Below are positions 1-8,358 of a DNA stretch of 64,000 nt, piece after piece. How positions within the stretch are numbered: position 1 is the stretch's first letter; every line of letters starts with the position of its first letter. The stretch is from assembly GCA_017463225.1 (NCBI GenBank), contig JAFTPO010000014.1:62001-126000 (forward strand), written 5' to 3'. This DNA is from Lachnospiraceae bacterium. GTDB taxonomy: Bacteria; Bacillota; Clostridia; Lachnospirales; Lachnospiraceae. The notes beneath the pieces are model-generated. The model was not told the origin of the DNA. It worked only from the letters and a program-made list of their open reading frames with translations, and made no database searches. A program made the translations under genes and the position numbers.

Positions 1-2
1 AG

Positions 3-764
3 GACACCTATGTAGGTGGTATGGTGGAGATAGGCTATGATGTTATCGTTCCGGTAACCTCTGATATGCTGGTGGCTGTTAGAGAGGGTGAATATACCCT
101 TAGAATTTACAATGGTAATTACAGTGACAGTAAGCCTGTAAAGGTTATAAGAGGTAAGGAAGTAACAGTGGACCTGACAGACATAGCTATACCTACAGGA
201 ACAGTTACCTTTAATATAACTCCGGCAGAGGCAACTCTTTACATAGATGGTGATGTTCAGGATTCCCATGCTTACACCAATTTGTACGGCACCTATGGCA
301 TAAGAGTAACCTGCGAGGGATATAATACCTTTAATGGAAGCTTTAAGATATCCCAGCCGGTTAATACATTTGATATAGAGCTTAAGGTGGATGAAGACGC
401 TACCACAGAAGAGGAGACTACGGAGACCACAGAGACTACTACAGAGTCCACGGCGACTACCCAGTCTGATTCAACAGCTTCCACTGACGGTAGTACTACC
501 GAGAAAGAGGGAACAGAAAGTGTCAACACCACAGGAAACACCATTACAGTTCTTGCTCCGGAGGGCGCAGGAGTTTATGTGGATGGTGATTATGTTGGAC
601 TAGCACCGGTTACATTCCCTAAGGTGGTGGGAACACATACCATTACCCTTTACAAGACGGGGTATCTCATTAAGAGCTATACTATAACTGCTGCGGACAA
701 CGGAGAGAATGATGAGCACAGCTTCCCGGCACTTACTTCAGTGTTTGATGCCTTGGAGGACTAG
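3..764 (+). CDS. PEGA-domain protein, 3' part only
   Basis: The frame is open to the left edge, so the true start lies outside the window; the stop is TAG at 762-764. Counting from the first full codon, a partial PEGA-like repeat covers about residues 1-55, a second about 66-125 ('ATLYIDGD' core) and a third about 178-240 ('GVYVDGDYVGLAPVTF' core). A Thr/Glu/Ser-rich low-complexity linker of about 45 residues separates the last two, as in secreted or surface proteins. PEGA repeats are small beta modules found in cell-surface and envelope proteins; their ligand is usually unknown. No membrane span or sorting signal is visible in this part, so location cannot be judged. The next gene is 208 bp away and probably separately transcribed. 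The domain call is firm; the biological role is unknown. Confidence 0.75.
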   Translation, partial: DTYVGGMVEIGYDVIVPVTSDMLVAVREGEYTLRIYNGNYSDSKPVKVIRGKEVTVDLTDIAIPTGTVTFNITPAEATLYIDGDVQDSHAYTNLYGTYGIRVTCEGYNTFNGSFKISQPVNTFDIELKVDEDATTEEETTETTETTTESTATTQSDSTASTDGSTTEKEGTESVNTTGNTITVLAPEGAGVYVDGDYVGLAPVTFPKVVGTHTITLYKTGYLIKSYTITAADNGENDEHSFPALTSVFDALED

Positions 765-972
765 CTTTAATCGTAGGAAAAGAATGATAATAACTTGGCA
801 AGGACTTTGTACCTGACATCATAGGGTTTATGTGAAAAAGGGTTTGATAAGTGATGTAGCTACATTGAGAGTGCTGAGATTATATATAGAACTGCTTTTG
901 GCAGATTCAAGAAAAGATTCAATTATAATATTACTGTGAAGAGGGCGCAGTATATTTTTAAGGAGGAACATC

Positions 973-2700
973 ATGGATTACATGAAGGTGTACGAGGAGT
1001 GGTCAACTAACCCATTTTTTAATGAGGCTACAAGACAGGAGCTTCTTGCAATTAAGGATGATGAGAAGGAGATTAGGGAGAGATTCTACGCAGATTTAGA
1101 GTTTGGTACAGCCGGACTTAGAGGAATTATCGGCGCAGGAATCAATCGTATGAATGATTACGTAGTTGCTAAGGCAACACAGGGTCTTGCAAATTATATC
1201 AAGCTTCGTAAGAAGCAGAATAGAGGAGTTGCTATAGCATACGATTCTAGAAGATGTTCACCGGAGTTCGCAGATGTTGCTGCACTTTGTTTAGCTGCAA
1301 ACGGAATTAAGGCGTATGTGTTTGATTCACTTAGACCAACACCAGAGCTTTCATTTGCAGTAAGATATTTGAACTGTGTGGCTGGTATCAATATAACAGC
1401 AAGTCACAATCCACCAGAGTACAATGGTTATAAGGTGTACTGGGAGGATGGCGCACAGATTACCCCACCTCATGATGCAGGTATCATGAAGGAGGTTAAG
1501 GCTATCACTGTTCAGGATGCACTTACAATGCCTAAGCAGGAAGCCATTCATGAGGGATTATACGAGATAATCGGCAAGGAGCTTGATGATGCTTATATGG
1601 CAGAGCTCAAGAAGCTTGTAATTCATCCAGAGTGTATAGAGAAGTACGGTAGTGAGCTTAAGATTGTTTACTCACCACTTCACGGAACAGGAAATGTTCC
1701 AGCCAGAAGAATTTTAAGAGAGCTTGGATTTGAAAATGTTTATGTAGTTCCAGAGCAGGAGCTTCCGGACGGAGAATTCCCAACTGTAAGCTATCCAAAC
1801 CCAGAGGCTGAGGAGGCATTTACATTAGCTCTTAAGCTTGCTAAGGAGAAGGACGCAGATGTGGTTCTTGCAACTGATCCTGATGCAGACAGACTTGGCG
1901 TATATGTTAAGGATAAGGCTGGAGAGTACCATTGCTTAACAGGAAATATGTCAGGAAGCTTGCTTGCAGACTATGAGATAGGTCAGATGAAGGCTACAAA
2001 GGGTCTTCCAGAGGATGGAGCCCTCATTAAGTCAATCGTTACAACTAACCTTGTTGATGAGATGGCTAAGCAGTATGGAGTAAAGCTTATAGAGGTTCTT
2101 ACAGGCTTTAAGTTTATCGGACAGAAGATGCTTGAGTTCGAGACAAAGAAAAATGGTACATATCTCTTCGGCTTCGAGGAGAGCTATGGTTGTCTTATCG
2201 GAACTCATGCCAGAGATAAGGATGCTATAGTAGCTACTATGGCTCTTTGTGAGGCTGCAGCTTACTACAAGTCACTGGATATGACTTTATGGGATGCTAT
2301 GCTTCAGGTATATGAGAAGTATGGTTGCTATGTAGATGATATTAAGACACTTACTCTAAAGGGAATCGAGGGACTTGAGCAGATTCAGAAGATTATGAAT
2401 CACTTAAAGTCAAACACTCCTACAGAGATTGCAGGATATAAGGTTCTTTTAGCTAAGAATTATGACAATGACACTATCACTAATATGAAGAATAAGGCTG
2501 TAGTTCCTACAGGACTTCCAAAGTCAAATGTAGTGTACTATGACTTAGAGGATGGCGCATGGCTCTGCGTTAGACCATCAGGTACAGAGCCAAAGATTAA
2601 GTTCTACTACGGAGTAGTAGGTAAGGATATAGAGGAAGCTAAGCAGTTATCTGCAGAGTTTGGAGATGCTGTACTCAAAATGATCGAATATATGATGTAA
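973..2700 (+). CDS. pgcA: Phosphoglucomutase/phosphomannomutase family enzyme
   Basis: A 575-residue alpha-D-phosphohexomutase that should interconvert hexose 1- and 6-phosphates in the cytoplasm and so feed nucleotide-sugar synthesis. All four family motifs are present: the phosphoserine loop 'TASHNPPEYNGYK' with Ser144, the metal loop 'DPDADRLG' near residue 302, the sugar loop 'GFEESYG' near 400 and the phosphate loop 'RPSGTEPKIKFY' near 534. Length and the N-terminal 'DLEFGTAGLRG' match Bacillus PgcA-type phosphoglucomutases better than the shorter GlmM or ManB types. The start is set by AAGGAGG at 960-966. A TATAAT at 924-929 could be a -10 site, but no good -35 site is seen. The last two codons and stop lie inside the left arm of a large palindrome. 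Preference for glucose over mannose is inferred from family resemblance. Confidence 0.9.
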   Translation: MDYMKVYEEWSTNPFFNEATRQELLAIKDDEKEIRERFYADLEFGTAGLRGIIGAGINRMNDYVVAKATQGLANYIKLRKKQNRGVAIAYDSRRCSPEFADVAALCLAANGIKAYVFDSLRPTPELSFAVRYLNCVAGINITASHNPPEYNGYKVYWEDGAQITPPHDAGIMKEVKAITVQDALTMPKQEAIHEGLYEIIGKELDDAYMAELKKLVIHPECIEKYGSELKIVYSPLHGTGNVPARRILRELGFENVYVVPEQELPDGEFPTVSYPNPEAEEAFTLALKLAKEKDADVVLATDPDADRLGVYVKDKAGEYHCLTGNMSGSLLADYEIGQMKATKGLPEDGALIKSIVTTNLVDEMAKQYGVKLIEVLTGFKFIGQKMLEFETKKNGTYLFGFEESYGCLIGTHARDKDAIVATMALCEAAAYYKSLDMTLWDAMLQVYEKYGCYVDDIKTLTLKGIEGLEQIQKIMNHLKSNTPTEIAGYKVLLAKNYDNDTITNMKNKAVVPTGLPKSNVVYYDLEDGAWLCVRPSGTEPKIKFYYGVVGKDIEEAKQLSAEFGDAVLKMIEYMM

Positions 2701-2850
2701 CTGAGACCAGCAGAAAAACGCAGGAATGTGGTTTGTGTGCTTGCACAAACAAATCCACATTCCTGCGTTTTTCTATTGGGCGAAAACCAACACCGACTCG
2801 AAGCGAAGCGTAGAGGAGGTGGGGTTTTCGCGCTGGTCTCAGTTACATCA
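2693..2850. repeat. Nested palindromic element, three-way-junction fold
   Basis: An outer perfect inverted repeat pairs 2693-2711 with 2832-2850 (19 bp) and includes the stop codon of the upstream mutase gene. Inside are two hairpins that begin and end almost flush with the outer stem. Hairpin 1 pairs 2712-2731 with 2755-2774 (20 bp perfect), with a further stem 2731-2737/2744-2750 in its loop. Hairpin 2 pairs 2780-2788 with 2823-2831 (9 bp), then 2791-2794 with 2818-2821. The linker between hairpins is 5 nt. No transposase or convincing reading frame is present. It may be a bidirectional terminator, a mobile palindromic repeat or a structured RNA; sequence alone does not decide. Confidence 0.7.
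2712..2774 (+). terminator. Strong hairpin terminator after pgcA, probably bidirectional
   Basis: A perfect 20-bp stem (2712-2731 with 2755-2774) carries an A-run on its left arm and a T-run on its right arm, so on either strand the hairpin ends in a U-rich tract. It is hairpin 1 of the larger element at 2693-2850 and lies 11 nt after the mutase stop. Confidence 0.7.
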
Positions 2851-2861
2851 GTGGAGGTTTC

Positions 2862-2899
2862 TGGGCATGGAAGCTTGTTTTAGCCGTTCCACGCCCAAA
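2862..2899 (-). repeat. Palindromic repeat, copy A (inverted)
   Basis: The arms 'tgggcatggaa' (2862-2872) and 'ttccacgccca' (2887-2897) pair with one mismatch. Read on the minus strand, the unit is GGGCGTGG, a short spacer, GCTAAAACAAGCTTCCATGCCCA. It matches copy B at 4941-4983 almost base for base over about 38 nt and copy C at 5003-5046 more loosely. Dispersed intergenic palindromes of this kind resemble REP/MITE-type repeats. Confidence 0.7.
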
Positions 2900-2931
2900 T
2901 GTCTCGATTTGTGACATTTGTCGTTTTTTTT
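2897..2931 (+). terminator. Possible second terminator before the nuclease-like gene
   Basis: A 7-bp stem (2897-2903 with 2913-2919) is followed after four bases by eight T residues at 2924-2931. The stem is short and AT-rich, and the same T-run is also the spacer of a possible promoter, so this call is tentative. Confidence 0.35.
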
Positions 2932-2947
2932 ACTCTTGCCCTATAAT
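2918..2947 (+). promoter_or_regulatory. Possible promoter for the gene at 3001
   Basis: TTGTCG (2918-2923) and TATAAT (2942-2947) are separated by 18 bp. The -10 is perfect and the -35 matches four of six positions. Transcription would start near 2954, about 47 nt before the ATG. Confidence 0.5.
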
Positions 2948-3000
2948 GTTCGATTTTTTATACTTGTACTAGAGAATCATAAGATCGAAAGGGCAATAAT

Positions 3001-3780
3001 ATGTTTACTAAAAAACTTGAGAACAGATTGACGATACTAAAATCTGAAATTGATGAAATAAATAGAAAGCTTAAGCGATATCCTAGTGAAGGCTTCTACT
3101 GTACTAAAAATGGAAGCAACTATAAATGGTATATAGTAAGTGAGAATAAAGCAACGTATCTTCCCAAGCGATACAAGGAAAAGGCTCAAAAGCTGGCTAC
3201 CAAGGAATATCTTCAAGCCCTTCTCCAAGAAAAGGAGCATGAGGCAAAATCTATAGAATTATATCTGGAGCATCAAGGTTTAAGCCATATAACTTCTGAA
3301 GAGCTTTTATATAAAAACAGTGAGTACACCAAGCTTATTAGCCCTTATTTCCTTCCTTTTTCTAACAAAATTCGAGATTGGCTGGATGAGCCATATGAAA
3401 GAAACGAAAGCTACCCGGAGAACCTTAGATTCAAAACTAAGCTTGGATTTAAAGTCAGATCAAAATCTGAGCTTTTTATCGTTATGCAGCTACATGCACA
3501 CAAGATTCCTTTTCGATACGAATGTGCGCTACACTTAAACGGTAACACATTTTTTCCGGATTTTACTATTATGCACCCGGCTACCGGTCAAATATATTAT
3601 TGGGAGCACTTTGGGCTTATGGATAATCCTGAATACAGTAAAGCAGCATACAAAAAACTGGAGGAATACGCCTACAATGGTATCTATCCCTCCATTAATC
3701 TGATAACATCCTACGAAACCAAGAAAAGGCCCTTGGCTACAGATGAAATCGATGCCATTATAAGGCACTATTTTGTGTAG
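3001..3780 (+). CDS. Unknown protein, possible degenerate PD-(D/E)XK nuclease fold
   Basis: A 259-residue single gene between terminators. The first 100 residues are charged and helical, with 'GFYCTKNGSNYKWYIV' near residue 31. The second half shows the spacing of a PD-(D/E)XK fold: a helix with 'RSKSE' (Glu157), then 'FFPDFTI' (Asp187), then 'YYWEHFG' (Glu202, His203), where a Lys would be expected two residues after the Glu. His in place of Lys near the active site is known in Vsr-type members, so activity cannot be excluded. No helicase, methyltransferase or other restriction partner is nearby. The start is ATG at 3001 with a modest AAAGGG site. The nuclease reading is inference from motif order; no function can be assigned with confidence. 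Confidence 0.5.
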   Translation: MFTKKLENRLTILKSEIDEINRKLKRYPSEGFYCTKNGSNYKWYIVSENKATYLPKRYKEKAQKLATKEYLQALLQEKEHEAKSIELYLEHQGLSHITSEELLYKNSEYTKLISPYFLPFSNKIRDWLDEPYERNESYPENLRFKTKLGFKVRSKSELFIVMQLHAHKIPFRYECALHLNGNTFFPDFTIMHPATGQIYYWEHFGLMDNPEYSKAAYKKLEEYAYNGIYPSINLITSYETKKRPLATDEIDAIIRHYFV

Positions 3781-3818
3781 TTCTTCCAAAATCTAAATAT
3801 ATATCAATTCATTCTTCT

Positions 3819-3855
3819 AAGTCATAGACTAGTGGCAGCTAGCTATGACTTTTCT
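3819..3855 (+). terminator. Terminator after the 3001 gene
   Basis: AAGTCATAG (3819-3827) pairs perfectly with CTATGACTT (3843-3851). An inner CTAG/CTAG stem continues after a one-base bulge, and a T-rich tail follows. It lies 39 nt after the stop. Confidence 0.7.
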
Positions 3856-4007
3856 TCTTTGTTGTCCCATGTCACCTTTGAAGACAAAATATATGCTCTG
3901 CAATAAATTAAGTCGGAATTTATCATCGGGAAATGCCGACGATAGTTCCTGCGTCATATTAATGCTATAACTTTATAGCACTGGCACACAAAAAATACTT
4001 ATATACA
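3856..4007. other. Intergenic space between convergent genes
   Basis: No reading frame was recognised. Two weak hairpins are visible: 3912-3916 with 3936-3940, extended by 3918-3921 with 3931-3934; and GCTATA with TATAGC at about 3964-3979. Neither has a T-tract in the sense of the minus-strand gene, so its terminator is not clear. Confidence 0.4.
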
Positions 4008-4763
4008 TTATCGCTTAAATATCCACAGCTGTACTATAGCCATACACTCTCTTAAGCCGCTTGGAAGCATAATGGATTTTGCAGTATTGCTGTGGCAATG
4101 AGTCATAGGTGGCAGTCCTGCAAGCTTTCCCAACTGTCCTGCCCTAAATATATGATAATCATCAGTAATGTACGCCACCGTATACTCATAACCAAAGTAT
4201 TCATCTAGCAATTCCTTAGAATACTTAAAGTTTTCACTGGTGCTGGTAGCTTTTTCTTCCTTGATTATACTGCTTTGAGGGATTCCGTGCTCCATAAGAT
4301 AACGCTCCATGGCAAGAGCCTCTGTAATATCCTCCTGAGGTCCCTGACCACCCGTCACCAGGATTACAACCTCTGGATTCTGATGGTAATACTCTATGGC
4401 CGCATCTAATCTTCTGGCCAAGGCGCCAGACACCTCTTCGCCTCTCACTGCAGCACCAAGCACTATAATTGCATCCTCTTTATAACTAACATTATCTGTC
4501 CTGCCCGATATAAACATTACAGGAATAATAATAGCTATGGCAACTAGCCCGGTATAAAATAAGCCGATAAACCATTTAGGAAGCTTTTGAGACAGCTTTT
4601 TGTAAAATATACCATACCCAAGCACCATAAAAGCCAGAAGATAGTTTGCGATAATCCCTGCGTTCATGTTGCAAACCATGGTAGCAAAAACAGCGTTTAA
4701 AGATATAAAGATTCCTACACATATAAATAAAACCTGTAATATGACGTTAATGTATTTTTTCAA
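4008..4763 (-). CDS. YdcF-like (DUF218) membrane protein
   Basis: A 251-residue protein with about three N-terminal membrane spans (roughly residues 5-25, 33-52 and 65-88) and a DUF218/YdcF domain from about residue 100. The domain shows 'DAIIVLGAAV', 'RLDAAIEYYHQNPEVVILVT', then 'GGQGPQED' and 'ATSTSENF', the usual signature. Family members such as ElyC/SanA are linked to envelope or lipid-carrier metabolism, but the reaction is unproven for most. I place the start at a TTG (4763-4761) because AGGAGG lies 7 nt upstream. A longer in-frame reading to 4937 has no ribosome site, looks non-coding and would overlap a repeat. Confidence 0.75.
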   Translation of the reverse strand: MKKYINVILQVLFICVGIFISLNAVFATMVCNMNAGIIANYLLAFMVLGYGIFYKKLSQKLPKWFIGLFYTGLVAIAIIIPVMFISGRTDNVSYKEDAIIVLGAAVRGEEVSGALARRLDAAIEYYHQNPEVVILVTGGQGPQEDITEALAMERYLMEHGIPQSSIIKEEKATSTSENFKYSKELLDEYFGYEYTVAYITDDYHIFRAGQLGKLAGLPPMTHCHSNTAKSIMLPSGLRECMAIVQLWIFKR

Positions 4764-4940
4764 TTTATCTCCTCCTAATGTATGTAGCTTACTTGCTTTG
4801 TCAGAATAAACCCTTGTATATGTGACTAGGTTTGATATATGCCAGACGTGTGTATGCATATAGTATAGAAGCCTCAAATCCTTAATGTCAATATTTATAT
4901 TTTTATGGGAGTTTTTGTTAAAATCATAGCCAAACAACTC

Positions 4941-4983
4941 ACTTTTTGGGCGTGGGACAGCTAAAACAAGCTTCCATGCCCAT
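4941..4983 (+). repeat. Palindromic repeat, copy B
   Basis: GGGCGTGG near 4948-4955 pairs with CCATGCCC at 4974-4981 around GCTAAAACAAG. It is the near-identical partner of inverted copy A at 2862-2899 and the first unit of a tandem pair with copy C, at a period of about 62 bp. Confidence 0.7.
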
Positions 4984-5002
4984 ATTTAAGCCAAAACTAG
5001 CC

Positions 5003-5046
5003 ACTTTTTGGGCGTGGATGAGCAAAATCAAACTTCCATGCCCAAA
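5003..5046 (+). repeat. Palindromic repeat, copy C
   Basis: The second tandem unit. ACTTTTTGGGCGTGGA and CTTCCATGCCCAAA arms are retained while the loop has drifted. The flanks before B and C (AGCCAAAC and AGCCAAAA) are also alike, so about 60 bp was duplicated. Confidence 0.65.
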
Positions 5047-5124
5047 TCCTCCTCCGAACCAGGCTACAATTCTCCCAAGACTTGGTATAAGAGTGTTTTT
5101 TCACAATTTTTTCAATTATTCATA

Positions 5125-5151
5125 TAGACAAAGAAAATAAAATATTATAAT
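5125..5151 (+). promoter_or_regulatory. Possible promoter for the ABC transporter gene
   Basis: TAGACA (5125-5130) and TATAAT (5146-5151) are 15 bp apart, a short spacer in very AT-rich DNA. The rest of 4764-5214 holds the two palindromic repeats and no credible gene. Confidence 0.35.
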
Positions 5152-5214
5152 ATGTAGTAGTTTGAAAATCGTTTAATCGTAAACTTTACTTAGTAAACAA
5201 GTAGGAGGTCAAAG

Positions 5215-8200
5215 ATGTTAGAGCTTAAGGGTATAAAGAAGGATTACCCAGCTGGTAGTGGTGTGGTTCATGCTTTAAAGGGCATAGATCTTAGATTCCG
5301 CAAGTCAGAGTTTGTGTCTATATTAGGACAGTCTGGCTGTGGTAAGACAACCATGCTTAATATTATCGGTGGTTTAGACGGTTACACTGAGGGTGATTTA
5401 ATCATCAATGGTGTGTCAACTAAAAAATATAAGGATAGAGATTGGGATTCATATAGAAATCATTCTATAGGCTTCGTGTTCCAGAGCTATAATCTGATAC
5501 CACATCAGACAGTTCTTCAGAATGTTGAGATTGCACTTTCTCTTTCAGGTGTACCTAAGAAGGAAAGAAGAGCCAGAGCTAAGAAGGCGTTAGAGGATGT
5601 AGGATTAGGCGACCAGCTTAACAAGAAGCCAAGTGCAATGTCCGGAGGACAGATGCAGAGAGTTGCTATAGCCAGAGCATTGGTAAATAATCCTGATATC
5701 ATCTTAGCGGATGAGCCAACAGGAGCCCTTGATACAGAGACCAGTGTACAGGTTATGGAAATCCTTAAGGAGATATCTAAGGATAGACTTATCATAATGG
5801 TTACTCATAATCCTGAGCTGGCAGAGAAGTATTCTTCAAGAATTATTAGAATGCTTGATGGTCTTATTACAGACGATTCAAATCCGATGTCAGAGGATGA
5901 GATAAAGTCAGATGATCAGCAGGCAGAAGCTGGTGTTGACGCAAAGAAGTCTGAGTCATCAGAAAAGAGTGAGGATGGACAAAAAAAGGCAGAGACTAAA
6001 GCTGCTAAGAAGCCAAAGCGTGAGAAGAAGCCATCTATGAAGTTTAGCACTTCATTTATGCTTTCACTTAAAAACCTATTTACTAAGAAGGGACGTACGT
6101 TGCTTACAGCCTTTGCAGGTTCTATAGGTATAATTGGTATAGCCCTTATACTTGCTATATCAACAGGTATGACTACTTATATAAATGATGTGCAGGAGAG
6201 CACCTTATCCGGATATCCTCTTACTCTTGAGGCGAAAACTATAGAGATGTCTGCTTTGGTGGAGTCTTTTATGAATGTTCAGGAAGATAATCAGGAGCAC
6301 GAGCTGGATGCGGTATACAAGAAAACTGCACTGTCAGATATGATATCTGCCATGAATGGTGTGGAGGAAAGCGAGAATGATTTAAAGGCTTTCAATGATT
6401 ACCTCACTGCCCAGGTTGCAGACGAGAACACAGACCTTCATGAGGCTGTAAATGGTATTCAGTACACTTATGATATCAGACCTATTATATATACTGAAAA
6501 TGTAGATGGAGAGATTACTGATACAAATCTTGAGCAGGTGCTTATAGATTTATTTATCAAGTATCTTGATGTTGATATGTCTGCTATGTCCTCAACATCA
6601 GCCCTGGGAACAAGTTCTATGGGACAGATGAGAAATAGCATGACAACTATGATGACTACCTTATATCAGGAGCTTCTTCCTGGACTTAATGGTGAGCCTG
6701 TAAATGACCTTATCTTAGATCAGTATGAAGTGGTATATGGATCATGGCCTAATAGCTATGATGAGGTTGTGTTGGTAGTTGACCAGAACAATGAGCTGGA
6801 TGACATCGTTCTATACACATTAGGACTTCTTCCTGCAGAGGATTTAGATAATCTCGCTCAGGTAGCGGTAAATGGTGGTGAGCTTGAGGATGATGGCACA
6901 ACTCAGTGGTCCTTTGAGGAGATTTGTAGCAGAGAGTATAGAGTGATACTTAACTCAGATTGCTATTCCTATGATGAGGCGACAGGTTTATACACAGACC
7001 TTCGTGATACAGAGGCAGGGCTCCGTTATCTTTATGACAATGGTTTATCTCTCAAGGTTACAGGTATTGTGCGTCTTAGAGAGGATGCAGACACTAGAAT
7101 GCTTACAGGTAGCATCTGCTATACAAGTGATCTGACAGAGTACATTATAGAAAAGTCAGAGGGTTCAGAGGTTATAAAGGCTCAGATGGATAGTCCGGAC
7201 AGAGATGTAATAACAGGTCTTCCATTTGATACTACAACAGGAACTCTTGAGGACGAGGAGAAGGAAAAGGAATTTAGAGAGTTTGTAGAGAATATGAACG
7301 CAGCAGATAAGGCGTCTATATTTATATCTATAAATTGTATTCCTGACCCTGCATTTGTGGAGCAGCAGATAGAGGCGGCCTTTGGTGACATGACCAGAGC
7401 TGATATGGAGGCTATGCTTCTTGAAAATATTGGTACACAGGTTGGAGTAAGCGAGGACGAGATAACAGATTATCTTGAGAATATGTCCGATGAGGAATTT
7501 GAGGAGATGTTTAATCAGCTTGCCACAGAGCAGATTAAGGCTCAGTATGCTCAGCAGGTTATGACTCAAATGGCTACACTTTCACCAGAGGAGCTTCTTA
7601 TGGGACTTGAGGCGTCTCTTCCTACTTACACAACAGAGCAGTGCGCTCAGTACTATGATGAGTTGGTAGAGTTTTCGGATTCATCCTATGATGCAAATCT
7701 TCTTGCGATGGGATACGTGCAGTTAGAGCATCCGGCTACTATAAACATATACGCATCATCCTTTGAAAATAAGGATATTATCACTGACGCTATAAAGAAT
7801 TACAATAATAGTGTAGAGGAGCTTAAGCAGATTAAGTACACTGATTACTTAGGCATAATGATGTCATCTATAACAACAATCATCAATGCCATTACCTATG
7901 TACTTATAGCCTTCGTAGCTATATCACTTATAGTTTCATCTATAATGATAGGTGTAATTACTCTTATCTCAGTTCAGGAGAGAACAAAGGAGATTGGTAT
8001 TCTCCGTGCTATTGGTGCATCTAAGAAGAATGTATCAAGTATGTTTAACGCAGAGACAATGATAGTTGGATTTGCATCAGGTCTTTTAGGTGTTATAGTA
8101 ACATACCTGCTTTGTATACCAATAAATATGATTATGCATCATGTAACAGGTATAGAGAATCTTAACGCCATACTTCCGGTTCCGGCTGCAGTAATACTTG

Positions 8201-8295
8201 TAATCATAAGCGTTTGCTTAACACTTATATCAGGTATTATTCCTTCAAGAAGTGCGGCAAAGAAGGACCCTGTTGTAGCGCTTAGAACTGAGTAA
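5215..8295 (+). CDS. MacB-like ABC transporter, ATPase fused to FtsX-type permease
   Basis: A 1026-residue fusion. The N-terminal ATPase has Walker A 'GQSGCGKTT' at 38-46, the signature 'SGGQMQRVAIARAL' from 143 and Walker B 'IILADEPTGALD' from 163 with Glu167. A Lys/Glu/Ser-rich linker of about 50 residues (near 226-275) leads to the first membrane span near 295-320. About 555 extracytoplasmic residues follow, then three spans near 881-1015 with the FtsX-family 'ERTKEIGILRAIGASKKNV' loop. MacB-type proteins are mechanotransmitters that couple cytosolic ATP use to work outside the membrane. The external domain is about twice that of MacB and its cargo is unknown. GTAGGAGGTC sets the start; a terminator follows, so the gene is probably single. 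No periplasmic partner or two-component system is adjacent. Confidence 0.88.
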   Translation: MLELKGIKKDYPAGSGVVHALKGIDLRFRKSEFVSILGQSGCGKTTMLNIIGGLDGYTEGDLIINGVSTKKYKDRDWDSYRNHSIGFVFQSYNLIPHQTVLQNVEIALSLSGVPKKERRARAKKALEDVGLGDQLNKKPSAMSGGQMQRVAIARALVNNPDIILADEPTGALDTETSVQVMEILKEISKDRLIIMVTHNPELAEKYSSRIIRMLDGLITDDSNPMSEDEIKSDDQQAEAGVDAKKSESSEKSEDGQKKAETKAAKKPKREKKPSMKFSTSFMLSLKNLFTKKGRTLLTAFAGSIGIIGIALILAISTGMTTYINDVQESTLSGYPLTLEAKTIEMSALVESFMNVQEDNQEHELDAVYKKTALSDMISAMNGVEESENDLKAFNDYLTAQVADENTDLHEAVNGIQYTYDIRPIIYTENVDGEITDTNLEQVLIDLFIKYLDVDMSAMSSTSALGTSSMGQMRNSMTTMMTTLYQELLPGLNGEPVNDLILDQYEVVYGSWPNSYDEVVLVVDQNNELDDIVLYTLGLLPAEDLDNLAQVAVNGGELEDDGTTQWSFEEICSREYRVILNSDCYSYDEATGLYTDLRDTEAGLRYLYDNGLSLKVTGIVRLREDADTRMLTGSICYTSDLTEYIIEKSEGSEVIKAQMDSPDRDVITGLPFDTTTGTLEDEEKEKEFREFVENMNAADKASIFISINCIPDPAFVEQQIEAAFGDMTRADMEAMLLENIGTQVGVSEDEITDYLENMSDEEFEEMFNQLATEQIKAQYAQQVMTQMATLSPEELLMGLEASLPTYTTEQCAQYYDELVEFSDSSYDANLLAMGYVQLEHPATINIYASSFENKDIITDAIKNYNNSVEELKQIKYTDYLGIMMSSITTIINAITYVLIAFVAISLIVSSIMIGVITLISVQERTKEIGILRAIGASKKNVSSMFNAETMIVGFASGLLGVIVTYLLCIPINMIMHHVTGIENLNAILPVPAAVILVIISVCLTLISGIIPSRSAAKKDPVVALRTE

Positions 8296-8325
8296 CACTT
8301 TAGAATAAATTTTTAAAATGTGATG

Positions 8326-8357
8326 AACCGGCACCTTGACATTAGAGGGTGCCGGTT
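8326..8357 (+). terminator. Terminator after the ABC transporter gene
   Basis: AACCGGCACC (8326-8335) pairs perfectly with GGTGCCGGTT (8348-8357) around a 12-nt loop, followed by an AT-rich tail. Its tail overlaps the -35 site of the tRNA promoter. Confidence 0.75.
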
Positions 8358-8358
8358 A

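Noticed and set aside
2726-2914. Short plus-strand reading frame of 62 codons after pgcA
   Set aside because: It lies wholly within the large palindrome and copy A of the repeat, has no ribosome site, and its sequence is explained by the inverted repeats.
4764-4937. N-terminal extension of the YdcF-like protein to a 309-residue form
   Set aside because: The extension has no ribosome site and an unlikely composition, while AGGAGG sits 7 nt before the TTG at 4763.
4946-5140. 64-codon plus-strand frame upstream of the ABC transporter
   Set aside because: It runs through tandem repeat copies B and C and has no ribosome site; it is a by-product of the repeats.
7165-7569. Antisense frame of 134 codons inside the ABC transporter gene
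   Set aside because: It lies opposite a well-supported coding region and shows no motif or start signal.
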